This document shows, piece after piece, positions 12,001 to 19,999 of a stretch of DNA of 64,000 bases. Under the pieces are notes generated by a model, which saw nothing but the letters and a program-made list of their open reading frames with translations, was not told the origin of the DNA and did no database searches. Made by a program: the position numbers and the translations under genes. Source of the stretch: Symsagittifera roscoffensis (lineage: Eukaryota; Xenacoelomorpha; Acoela; Convolutidae); NCBI RefSeq assembly GCF_963678635.1, contig NC_087065.1:40427430-40491429 (forward strand). Reading direction: 5' to 3'. The number at the start of each line of letters is the position of its first letter. The stretch's first letter is position 1.

Positions 12001-12383
12001 CGTCCTTGTTCAGGTACAACAAGTCGTTTCGCTTCAGGTAGAATTGCTTCAGGATTTTGTAGCTGTCTTCTTCCAAATCTCCCTTGTCTGGTGCTCCATT
12101 CTCGATCCATCTCTTCAGACTGCTCGTCATTCTGTCATTTCGTTGAGCCCTCAGGAGATCCGACAGCCTGTACCTGGCTTTCAAATACGTCTTCACCACG
12201 TTCATTTGCCCACTCAGTATCTCCGGAGCATGAGCATCGTCCATCAACTTGACACACCATATCTTTTTCAAAGGCGTCGCTTCCTGCACAGATGGTTCCA
12301 GATTGGTACGGACGACCGTACCATGTGGCAGCAATCTGGTTGGGCGTTTCGAAACTGCTATCAGCTCGAGCTCGTCCGCGGCA
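9071..12383. repeat. 3.3 kb tandem duplication, copy B
   Basis: This is the second, 3313-bp unit. It begins with TTGAAATGAT at 9071 and ends at 12383, where the Gypsy ORF continues without a break. Copy B is therefore the resident copy and copy A the added one. The near identity of the two copies, compared with about 90% to copy C, shows the duplication is much younger than the spread of family R. Confidence 0.9.
10811..10960. repeat. ~31-bp minisatellite, copy B
   Basis: This is the same five-unit array as at 7490-7640, copied by the tandem duplication. The two arrays look unchanged in unit number. Confidence 0.75.
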
Positions 12384-13183
12384 TTATCTACCACAGTGCC
12401 CTCTTCTTCTGAGGTGTATCTGTCCCTGTCTGGATCCTGATGTGTTTCCCGGTCCAGCCCACGCTGCTTCCAGTCTACCAATAAGGAGTGGATTGCGATT
12501 TCTGACATATCGGAATTGGAAGTTGTTTCAGACGTGTTGTCCCAGGACTGGGGTCCCGAGTCAACACTTGAGTCGACTGATTCTCCAACATCATATTCCA
12601 AGTTGTTTGAGATGTTTCTCGACTCCCCGGACAAAACTCTGTCCATCGGTTGCTTTGAACCCGACTCCCCGGACAAAATTTTGCCCCTAGGTGGTCTAGT
12701 CAACCTCTCCCCGGACAAGTCGTCCTGCACGGGCTCAAAGGTGTCCGACTCCTCGGACGAGTCGTACTTGACTGGCTCGAAGGTATCAGACTCCCCGGAC
12801 ATTGTCTCGTCCACGGACGAACAATCTGGGCTCGGCTCGTATTCCTCTTTTGCATCCGTGATGTGCACTCTCCTCGTGAAACTAGATTTCGACCTGATCC
12901 TGACTTCCTCAGTAGTTTGGTTCTGATTCAGTGTTCCATATTCAGTGAACGAAGTTCTCAACAAGACTTCCTTCGGTATCGAGCTCACCAGCTGGTTGAC
13001 AATCGACCTGCAGTTCCGTTCAACGCCTCGGCTGCGGATGGACACTGGCCTCTTCTCTGTTCTCTCGGTGACAGTCAACCGCTGCATGGTCTCCATCCAT
13101 TCACGATCATGCCTATCCACTTCCCTGTCCAACAAGTCACGGAGTTTTCCCATGACGTCCGGCGCCACGTTCACCGTCCTGTT
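11828..13183 (-). pseudogene. Gypsy RNase H-integrase linker with truncated integrase
   Basis: A frame of about 450 codons continues the element's third reading frame after the TAG at 13184-13186. It has no ATG at its start; the first useful codon is GTG at about 13174. The first 250 residues are Ser/Glu/Asp-rich and contain five or six SGES or SGE(R) motifs. The last ~130 resemble the region leading into a Gypsy integrase, a YLKRNDLLYLNKDG-type stretch and then FRSH. The zinc finger should continue from that His, but the frame instead enters repeat family R at 11891 and stops at 11828. Without the rest of HHCC and the DDE core it cannot integrate DNA. Confidence 0.75.
12625..12805 (-). repeat. 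SGES-coding internal repeats
   Basis: On the plus strand the sequence CTCCCCGGACA or a near copy recurs about five times between 12625 and 12805, mostly 30-60 bases apart, one as CTCCTCGGACG. On the coding strand each gives an L/M-S-G-E-S core, and two are followed by DTFEPV. The spacing is variable, so this is a loose repeat and not a strict minisatellite. It lies in the acidic linker between RNase H and integrase. Confidence 0.7.
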
Positions 13184-13186
13184 CTA

Positions 13187-13505
13187 TAGAGCCATGCTGT
13201 TTATACCCAGCCTGGTTAGTTCTTGCTGTACCAAGTTGGATCGGACTAGCAGATCCAACGGAACGGGCTCGCCTCTGGCTAAAAGCTTTATCTCTGCGGC
13301 CGTCTCCACTGGAAGGTCAGGGTGTCCGGGTATAGGATGTCCTGAATTGTCTAACCACCTAGTAAGTGGCAGCTTGTCGTAGGTTTCTTTGTCCAGAAAG
13401 GAAAACCCGTCTTTGATCTCTGATTGGTTAGCCTGTTTCTCCTCGAGGCGCTCATAAAATTCTGTCTTTTTACTGAGGCTATCTGCGTTCTGGTGCTTGT
13501 CACGA
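13187..13505 (-). pseudogene. Gypsy connector after RNase H
   Basis: After a +1 frame change near 13505 the coding frame runs on to the TAG at 13184. It begins with the conserved end of Gypsy RNase H (a HQNADSLS-type motif at about 13502-13480) and then a ~100-residue connector with no known fold. The stop sits only a few codons before the start of the next long open stretch in the same frame, so it looks like a point lesion or a readthrough site and not a true gene end. Confidence 0.65.
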
Positions 13506-13781
13506 GTACGGTCGGTGCTCTATGATCATGTGGTATCCATCCAGGCGCACGATCCAACGACCAATGTAGCTTTGGTCCATCGAATAGGTCTTCAGCCAGG
13601 CAAGGGCACGGTTATCCACACGTAACTTGAAGGGAGCACTCCCCAAGTAGGCCCTGTATTTTTCCACGAAAGTGATCACCGCAAACATCTCCGCTTTTGG
13701 TGCGCCGTACTTCATTTCAGTATCACTCAGGACTTTACTCCCGTAGGCTATCGGACGAAGAACCGTTCTCCCGTTCCACTC
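13500..13781 (-). pseudogene. Gypsy RNase H domain, split by an in-frame stop
   Basis: In the same frame as the RT ORF but after the TAG at 13782-13784, this encodes the main body of RNase H, including a YGSKVLSDTEMKYG motif and the catalytic-type Glu that follows, then LRVDNRAL with the expected Asp. The first RNase H Asp (in LDTDAS) lies just upstream in the RT ORF. The domain is complete in parts but cannot be made as one chain without passing the stop. It ends at a TGA at 13500-13502, where the frame changes. Confidence 0.75.
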
Positions 13782-15275
13782 CTACTCCTGGTGAAGTATG
13801 CCCGATATCGCAACCACTGATGCATCCGTGTCCAGCACGAACATCCCCTTCTCTGTTGGCATGCCGAGGACCGGTGCCTCGCAAAGTTCACGTTTGATGT
13901 TTTCAAATGAAACTTGTGCCTCATCAGTCCAAGTGAACTTTTTGCCCTTGTTTCTCATCAACCTCTGCATGGGGTATATTTTGTCAGCATACCCCTTGAT
14001 GAACTCTCGATAATAATTTGCGAATCCCAGAAAACTCATCAACTGTGTATCTGTTTTAGGTGCCTTCCAGGTCAGCACCGCTTCAACCGCTTCGGGATCT
14101 GGTCTCACTCCATGTTTGTCAACCAGGCGGCCCAGATACTTTATGGAATCCCTGAGGATTTCACACTTAGAGGGTTTGCATTTCAGACCCGCCTGTTTCA
14201 TGCAAGAAAACACCTCCTCCAACCTCTCTATGTGGTCTTCCAAGGTTGGTGTTGCAATCACGACATCATCGACATAACACATAATGAGATTCCCGTATTT
14301 CTTATTGACGCTCGTGAGTGCCTGGGCCATCAGTCGCTGGAATGTGGCCGTCGCGTTGCACAATCCGAATGGCATCCTCTTCCACTGGAACAGTCCCAGC
14401 TCACACGCGAAGCCTGTTTTCTCTCGATCTTGCTTTCTGAGTGGCACCTGCCAGAATGCAGAGCCCAAATCCAACGTCGTGAAGAACTTCGCGTCTCCCA
14501 GCTTGGATAGGCTCTCATCGATGCGGGGAATCGGGTATGCATCCTTTATAGTCACTGCGTTCAGATAACGGAAACCACAACAAAATCTGAGTAGTCCCCC
14601 TTTCTTTTTCGCCATGACCACGCCACAAGCCCAGGGGGACTTCGACGGCTCGATCATGTCGTACTCCATTAACATCTCGATTTCCTTCCTACATGCTTCT
14701 GACTTGTTTGGGGTCATTCTTCTCGCCCCTTCCCTATGAGGTACCGAGCCCTCTTCTATCTCTATCTCGTGCTCTACAAAATTGCAACAACCTATGTCAG
14801 CCTTATGTTTCGAAAAAACATCTGCGTTCCGATTTAGCACCGCCCTGAGCGAATCTAGTTCCTTGTCTGATATTTTACCCTTCAGATGTTCTATCTCAGG
14901 TAGGACAGGTTTATTCACTGCTAACTCTGCCTCCGTCGGTCTCTCAGGGAAGTTGGAACAACTAGACAGCCCATCGTCTGTTTCCGACTTCATTGAAAAC
15001 AATTTCCTCGAAGATTTCAATTCATTCACTCTTTTCATTATACATTCTTGGTTAGCATGTAATGGACATTTAGTAACATCAAACTTTTTCAAGTTCTCCA
15101 CACTCTTAAATGATGTGTTCAGAGGCAAAACGTAGCCAAGTTTCTTTCCCCTCTGTATTGTCACTGTTGTTGCTTCTGTGTTCAATAACACACTCACACA
15201 CAGTCCGCTCTGAGTGAGTGAGAAGCTTCTTCCTAAAATAGCCGAGCTTTTGCTGTCTGTCATTGCTGAGTTCAT
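13782..15275 (-). CDS. pol: Gypsy reverse transcriptase ORF
   Basis: This ORF of 497 codons overlaps the protease ORF by 170 bases in another frame. It starts with the end of the protease-RT connector, then carries the RT palm and fingers: FTTLDLGSAFWQV with the first catalytic Asp near 14469, a PFGLCNA block, and the YVDD box at 14265-14276. A thumb and tether follow, then the first RNase H Asp. The usual Ty3/Gypsy order is kept and no active-site residue is missing. Expression would need a +1 frame change in the overlap; whether that is programmed or a one-base lesion cannot be told from one copy. The ORF ends at a TAG inside RNase H. Confidence 0.85.
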   Translation of the reverse strand: MNSAMTDSKSSAILGRSFSLTQSGLCVSVLLNTEATTVTIQRGKKLGYVLPLNTSFKSVENLKKFDVTKCPLHANQECIMKRVNELKSSRKLFSMKSETDDGLSSCSNFPERPTEAELAVNKPVLPEIEHLKGKISDKELDSLRAVLNRNADVFSKHKADIGCCNFVEHEIEIEEGSVPHREGARRMTPNKSEACRKEIEMLMEYDMIEPSKSPWACGVVMAKKKGGLLRFCCGFRYLNAVTIKDAYPIPRIDESLSKLGDAKFFTTLDLGSAFWQVPLRKQDREKTGFACELGLFQWKRMPFGLCNATATFQRLMAQALTSVNKKYGNLIMCYVDDVVIATPTLEDHIERLEEVFSCMKQAGLKCKPSKCEILRDSIKYLGRLVDKHGVRPDPEAVEAVLTWKAPKTDTQLMSFLGFANYYREFIKGYADKIYPMQRLMRNKGKKFTWTDEAQVSFENIKRELCEAPVLGMPTEKGMFVLDTDASVVAISGILHQE

Positions 15276-17913
15276 TCAAGTTCCTCATCCTAAACGTCGC
15301 TACTACGGCCTGGTTCGGTTTTAGTCTAACTTTTCGATCCAGAAAAATCGGCACCTTGGCCTGATTAATTAAGATCTTATTAAGGGGTTTTTTCTCATAC
15401 TTTCTCTCAGGATCCTTGATCCTAATCAATCCGTCATTGAGATCGATCGTGACGTCAAAGTTGCGAACGAAATCCCTTCCTAAGATGAACTGATCGGATT
15501 CGTCCAAATTCTCTACTACTAGGAAGCTCATCCAAAGATGTCTTCTTCCGAGCTGCAGTGAAATGATCGGGGTTCGTCCGGTAACATAGATCGCTCCCTG
15601 ATTGGCAGCTGCCAACCTGATGTTTGTCGGTATGAGATCCGACCTTTCGAAACCCATGTCAGTCCAAGTTTTGACTGGCATGACACTAACCACTGCTCCC
15701 GTGTCTATCAGTCCCTTTACTGAAAGTTGTCTGCCTTGCACGTCCAGAACGTGTGCGGCCAGATCGGCCTCACAACCAATATGCACCGCATCTTGTTCGA
15801 GCATCGCGTTGTGTCCGATTCGTCTAACCTTCAGCTCCTCTTGACCAATGTATATCCGGCCAATCTGGTCGTTCGCATCAGTTATGTGAGCTTTCGTGTA
15901 GATATTGATGCCATCTACAATCATCAGGACCGGGTAAGGGCCATGGACATCGAAATAATGTCCGTCCACTTTCATCAGCCTCGGACCTCCCGCTGTGAGC
16001 AGCCCTCGCACTGCCCTGGAGTCCAGTTTGGGATCCCTCTCCTTCAGGTAGTCGGCATAGATGTCCAGGTGGACTAGTGTAATCTCGGATGGTTCACTCA
16101 AGTTCTTGACCACCTGGTGCCCTGCGACTGAGATGATGGACATTATTTTGGTCCCCGCCTTCGTCATGCCGAAAGTCTTACCAGATATAACGTTCAGTTT
16201 TAGTCCCTGTTTCTTGGGTTCCTCTTTGTCTTCTGCTTTTGTCGTCTTACCCAGGACATTAAGATTTTCCCGAAGATCTGTGCTCTCCAGCTCCGACCTT
16301 ACCCATTGCTCCACTTCTTTCGTGGCTAGGTCCTGTTTGACATTCTGCAGCGCTGTCCTTGCCGCCAGGCCGTAATCCACCTTGAGTGGGCTAGACAACT
16401 CTGCTTCGAGGTTCGAGGCTACCACCTCGTCAGGCCATGTCTTAACCTTTTTGGTCGTGAGGGTGGTCGGTGTCGTCTCCTTTCGCCGAGATTCAGCCTC
16501 GTTCATCAGACGTGCTCGACTGGCCTTGACACCCGAAAGCGCCTCTTCGTGGCGGGGATGTTTCGCGTCCGCTACTGCGTCCCAAAATTGAGTACAATCC
16601 GACTTGAAGTGTCCCTCCAAATTACAGAAGAAACACCTCGGACCATATTTCATGATGAGCCCTCTGACGTACTTCTCATGATACTCGTCGGTCGCGTCGG
16701 CGTCCTCGAGAAAGTAGCCTATGGCCTTCATGTTCTGTTTGTATGCAGAACACGCAGAAACGTGATGGTCCATCGAACCACAATTCGCACACGACCTCCT
16801 CTTGTCCATGTCATCGCGAGGTTTGTACCAACTGGAATTCGCACCAGTGTTTGTCCCGCTATAGTTGCCATAATTGTTGTAACGGTTTTGCGCCCTCGGT
16901 TTTATGAGTAAATACTCGCTTGATTTCATACGCAAGTCGTCAAGCGTGGGTACCTGGTCAAGCGACAGGGTGAAGTGAGTGGCCAACATCGTCTTCAACT
17001 CCTCACTCCTTACTCCATCCATAAACTTCGAAGCAATCGCCAAGTTTCGCTCGGATATTCTCTCATCCGGGTTGCTTCTCCTCCTGAATAATTCAAGGTC
17101 GTCCAAGAATTTATCTATTGATTCTTCATCTCTTTGACGCCTCTTCTCGAACTTCACCATTGCCTGGTGCCCTTGTACTCCAGAGCCGAAACGATTCAGC
17201 AGGATGTCGAATATCTTGCGAGCGCTGTCTCTCTCATTGGCTCTTTTCGCCATTACACAACTTAATGCAGTACCCTCCAGGTTGCTCGTCAGCGCGCTGC
17301 ACTCTTGTTTCTTAGAGAGATTCTCTTCCTCAAAGTGTAACTTCATCACCTCTATCCAAGTATCAATGCAGCCGTCTGACTCGTCTTTATATGACTTCGG
17401 CTTTTTCAGTGTCCTCCTTGACCTCTCTCCTCTCTCTGTTGACTTCGAGAGCTTGGTGATGAATGTTTCAAGAGATCTGTTCAGAGGCTCAAACATCGAG
17501 GCATATATCGTTGTGTCTTGTGAGACTGTAGTCAGATCCGGTACTGAACTGACTTGTGGCACGGTTGGCAATCTTGTCTCCGGGGTGGCATCTGCCTCCG
17601 GCGGGACTGGATTCGTCCAGCCAGGCCTCTGCGGGGCTGCCCTTGGCCGCTCCTTGTTTCTAGGTTCGTAGTTCGTTCTCGAGCCTTGCTGGGCTCTGGC
17701 ATTGCTGCCCGTACCGTCTCCAACATTCGCATGGCGTGAGCGCTCCCTTGGGTTGGAATGCTCCTGCCAACTACTCCCATTCAGGATCGCGTCAAGCTTC
17801 CGCATCATTAAGTCAGACTTTGCATCTAACCTCTTCTCTAGGCTAGTCATCGTGTGGGCGTAGGTGCTATCATGATCGTTCAACAATCGTTCGATCTCCC
17901 TGGTCATCCTAGC
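15106..17913 (-). CDS. gag-pro: Gypsy capsid, zinc knuckles and protease ORF
   Basis: The ATG at 17907 opens 933 codons. Residues about 165-345 match the retrotransposon gag/capsid fold by eye (helical, with a long E/R-rich stretch). Two CCHC knuckles of the form CxxCxxxxHxxxxC lie at 16750-16791 and 16594-16635. A retropepsin follows with LIDTGAVVSVMP (DTGA at 15694-15705) and the partner ILGRDF near 15475. Gag and protease share one frame here. The stop just upstream (TAG 17914-17916) is in the same frame, two codons before this ATG, so this could be an internal start or the far side of a nonsense codon. Confidence 0.85.
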   Translation of the reverse strand, partial: ARMTREIERLLNDHDSTYAHTMTSLEKRLDAKSDLMMRKLDAILNGSSWQEHSNPRERSRHANVGDGTGSNARAQQGSRTNYEPRNKERPRAAPQRPGWTNPVPPEADATPETRLPTVPQVSSVPDLTTVSQDTTIYASMFEPLNRSLETFITKLSKSTERGERSRRTLKKPKSYKDESDGCIDTWIEVMKLHFEEENLSKKQECSALTSNLEGTALSCVMAKRANERDSARKIFDILLNRFGSGVQGHQAMVKFEKRRQRDEESIDKFLDDLELFRRRSNPDERISERNLAIASKFMDGVRSEELKTMLATHFTLSLDQVPTLDDLRMKSSEYLLIKPRAQNRYNNYGNYSGTNTGANSSWYKPRDDMDKRRSCANCGSMDHHVSACSAYKQNMKAIGYFLEDADATDEYHEKYVRGLIMKYGPRCFFCNLEGHFKSDCTQFWDAVADAKHPRHEEALSGVKASRARLMNEAESRRKETTPTTLTTKKVKTWPDEVVASNLEAELSSPLKVDYGLAARTALQNVKQDLATKEVEQWVRSELESTDLRENLNVLGKTTKAEDKEEPKKQGLKLNVISGKTFGMTKAGTKIMSIISVAGHQVVKNLSEPSEITLVHLDIYADYLKERDPKLDSRAVRGLLTAGGPRLMKVDGHYFDVHGPYPVLMIVDGINIYTKAHITDANDQIGRIYIGQEELKVRRIGHNAMLEQDAVHIGCEADLAAHVLDVQGRQLSVKGLIDTGAVVSVMPVKTWTDMGFERSDLIPTNIRLAAANQGAIYVTGRTPIISLQLGRRHLWMSFLVVENLDESDQFILGRDFVRNFDVTIDLNDGLIRIKDPERKYEKKPLNKILINQAKVPIFLDRKVRLKPNQAVVATFRMRNLNELSNDRQQKLGYFRKKLLTHSERTVCECVIEHRSNNSDNTEGKETWLRFASEHII

Positions 17914-18396
17914 CTATCTTTCGTATGACTCCTTGCTTGCCTGTGCCAGGCTCTCCGCCAGGCATTGATCGGTGTTGCGAATCAACTGAGCTTGATCAAC
18001 CCTCGCCTGCGACTTCACATGCGTTAGTTCATCTCTCAGATTCTCTTGACCCTTGTGAGCTCTCTCATCAACCTGATCTATTCTTTTAGTCATGTCCCGT
18101 CTCAGTTCATCCAGACCATTCATTAAGCCAGCGAACATGTCACTTATGTCGCCAGTGGCCCCAAATGACGGGGTTAGTCCCAGAGTAGATGAGGTCAACT
18201 GCGGCTGCAGCCTGGTGCTTGACGACGCACCGCCCTTTTGCTTGCTCATGGACGTCATTAATCTGTCGAAGGTTGATGACGCTCCCATCGTTATCCCATC
18301 TGACATGGGCCTGGTCGGCGAGGCTGATAACGCCTTCCCGTTCTTATCGTTCCTTGGGCACGGTGTGAAATTCACATCCGGATGGGATGTCTCCGT
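17914..18396 (-). pseudogene. Gypsy gag, middle segment between two in-frame stops
   Basis: This is an open segment of about 160 codons in the same frame as the segments on both sides, bounded by TAA 18397-18399 and TAG 17914-17916. It has no ATG near its start. It is rich in Ser and Thr at first and then forms an amphipathic stretch with a coiled-coil look (ELRRDMTKRIDQVDERAH). It is best read as part of one long gag. Confidence 0.7.
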
Positions 18397-19011
18397 TTAG
18401 TCATAACTGGAAGTTAAACCTACAGTTGGTAGTGACGCCATGCGCTCGTCGTACAATGACTTCCAACTCTTCTTGGCCTTCGAACCCGGTTGTTCTTCAC
18501 TCGGGCTTATACTCGACATCATTGCATTGTTGCTCTGCTTGGCCAGGGATGAGTGGGTACTAGCCGAATGTGAGTATTCTCCCCTCCACCTGTGACTCTT
18601 GGTCTGCAATTTGGACATTCCCTTGAATAAGACTTCCTCTCGCGGCTCGACCTCGGAACGCTCCGAGGTCTCCTCCGTCCTCTCGACTTCCTCCCGCTTG
18701 AGGTCCTCGCTCGGCTCAAAGTCGGGTCGAATGAGCGTCTGTTCTTCTTCGTCAAAGGGGTCCACAAGCGTTTCGCTCGCGGTTCCGGTTTCGGCGCTCC
18801 GCCTTTGATCGCCATCGAGGTTTTTCTCGCTCCTCAATCTCATTTCGCTCACTGAAAGATCAGGTTGACCTTTAGTCGATTCGTTTTCGGCAAACACGTC
18901 AGAGGCGCTGCTAAATGAGGACTGGCTACGCCTAGTTTTAAATTTTCGCGTGCTGCCTTTACTCAGCCTGGGAATCTTAGTAGTCGATCCTAACAAGTCC
19001 CTGCGCTGCAT
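18397..19011 (-). CDS. gag: Gypsy gag N-terminal ORF
   Basis: The ATG at 19011 opens 204 codons. The product is basic at the start (GSTRKFKTRRSQS), then strongly acidic and Ser/Glu-rich, with no zinc finger or membrane segment. It ends at TAA 18397, after which the same frame stays open for another 160 codons. The acidic, low-complexity N-terminus resembles the SGES linker further on in the same element, though no common repeat is clear. About 430 bases of leader separate this ATG from the paired stem-loops. Confidence 0.7.
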   Translation of the reverse strand: MQRRDLLGSTTKIPRLSKGSTRKFKTRRSQSSFSSASDVFAENESTKGQPDLSVSEMRLRSEKNLDGDQRRSAETGTASETLVDPFDEEEQTLIRPDFEPSEDLKREEVERTEETSERSEVEPREEVLFKGMSKLQTKSHRWRGEYSHSASTHSSLAKQSNNAMMSSISPSEEQPGSKAKKSWKSLYDERMASLPTVGLTSSYD

Positions 19012-19441
19012 GCTTTGTTACAAAAACAATTTTCGTATGATTTAATGGCGATGCACACGTACCGCAAACAAATTCAAGTTGAATTACTTAACGCTGCCTC
19101 CTCGATCTCGTAAGTATCAAGAGTGTCTCTTAGATTTCTCATTGACAATATTAATGACTCCGTTAGAGTTACACACACACAGGGCCTGCTCAGTATTGAT
19201 ATAATGCTAGCTCAACCCTGTCGTATATTATAACAGTATCACAAAATTTTCACAAGATATAATCAACACACCAAACACAATAGATAATCAGATAAGAATA
19301 TCCTACAGGTGACAGCGACCTTTTATCAGTATCTATTTATCGCCACACAATTTATCAAGTCACTGCTTTGTTAAAATTAAACAATCTTTGATAAAAAGCA
19401 GTGATGACTCAGAAACAGATCAATAAAACTTAGCCTTAAAG

Positions 19442-19781
19442 AAAAAGACTTCCCTCAATCGGAACGATCCGAAAGAACAAAGCCCAGGACACAGTCTTCT
19501 CAAGTGGGTGTGTATTTGCCTAATACACCCACCGAGGTCTTCTTTTAGGTGCCCTGCGATTGCCCGAGCTGTCCTATTAAGTAGCTCAAGGCAACCTCTG
19601 ATCGAAAATTTCTAAAGTCTATGAAAAAGCTCCCCCACACCCGGAACGCTCCAAGTGCACGAGAGCAGGGAACAACTTTTCTTCTCAAGTGAGTGTGTAT
19701 TTGCCTAATACACTCACCGAGGTCGTCTTTTATTTGTTCCCGGATTGCCCGAACTTTCCTATTAAGTAGCTCAAGGCAACC
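19442..19781 (-). ncRNA. Duplicated two-stem RNA element in the Gypsy leader
   Basis: Two units, 19442-19596 and 19624-19781 (period about 185), share two hairpins. Hairpin 1 is at 19504-19532 and 19689-19717. In minus-strand sense its 8-bp outer stem is GUGGGUGU with ACACCCAC in one copy and GUGAGUGU with ACACUCAC in the other, so one G-C pair has become A-U. Hairpin 2 is at 19560-19594 and 19745-19779, closed by UUGCC/GGCAA, with an inner GAGCU stem whose partner is AGCUC in one copy and AGUUC in the other. The change gives a G-U wobble only in the minus-strand RNA. This supports a real RNA structure in the element's sense strand. Packaging, dimerisation or translation control are possible roles. 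Confidence 0.6.
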
Positions 19782-19999
19782 ACACAACCAAAATCACAAT
19801 CAAAAAAATTTCTTTGTTCGGGTACTTCTGATACACCCAACGTAGAATCCAAAGTTGATCACGAATTCCCGGGTCAGAATGGGTTCCTATGACCCTGATA
19901 AGCACGCCTAATATCCTAATATGATCCTAATTAAATGGATATTTTCCGTTTCCCAAATCGCCACAGAAGGTTTACTCAAGTCTCTAACAAGGAAGATCG

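Noticed and set aside
11899-17739. Many plus-strand ORFs of 60-200 codons opposite the Gypsy genes
   Set aside because: They mirror the minus-strand coding frames in G+C-richer DNA, have no motifs, and the minus strand carries clear capsid, protease, RT and RNase H signatures.
13184-18399. A nonstandard genetic code (TAG/TAA as sense)
   Set aside because: All host genes here (GNL2, FBXO22, ARP, A, B) have no internal stops, and GNL2, FBXO22, ARP and gene A end normally in TGA while gene B ends in TAA; lesions in the retroelement explain it better.
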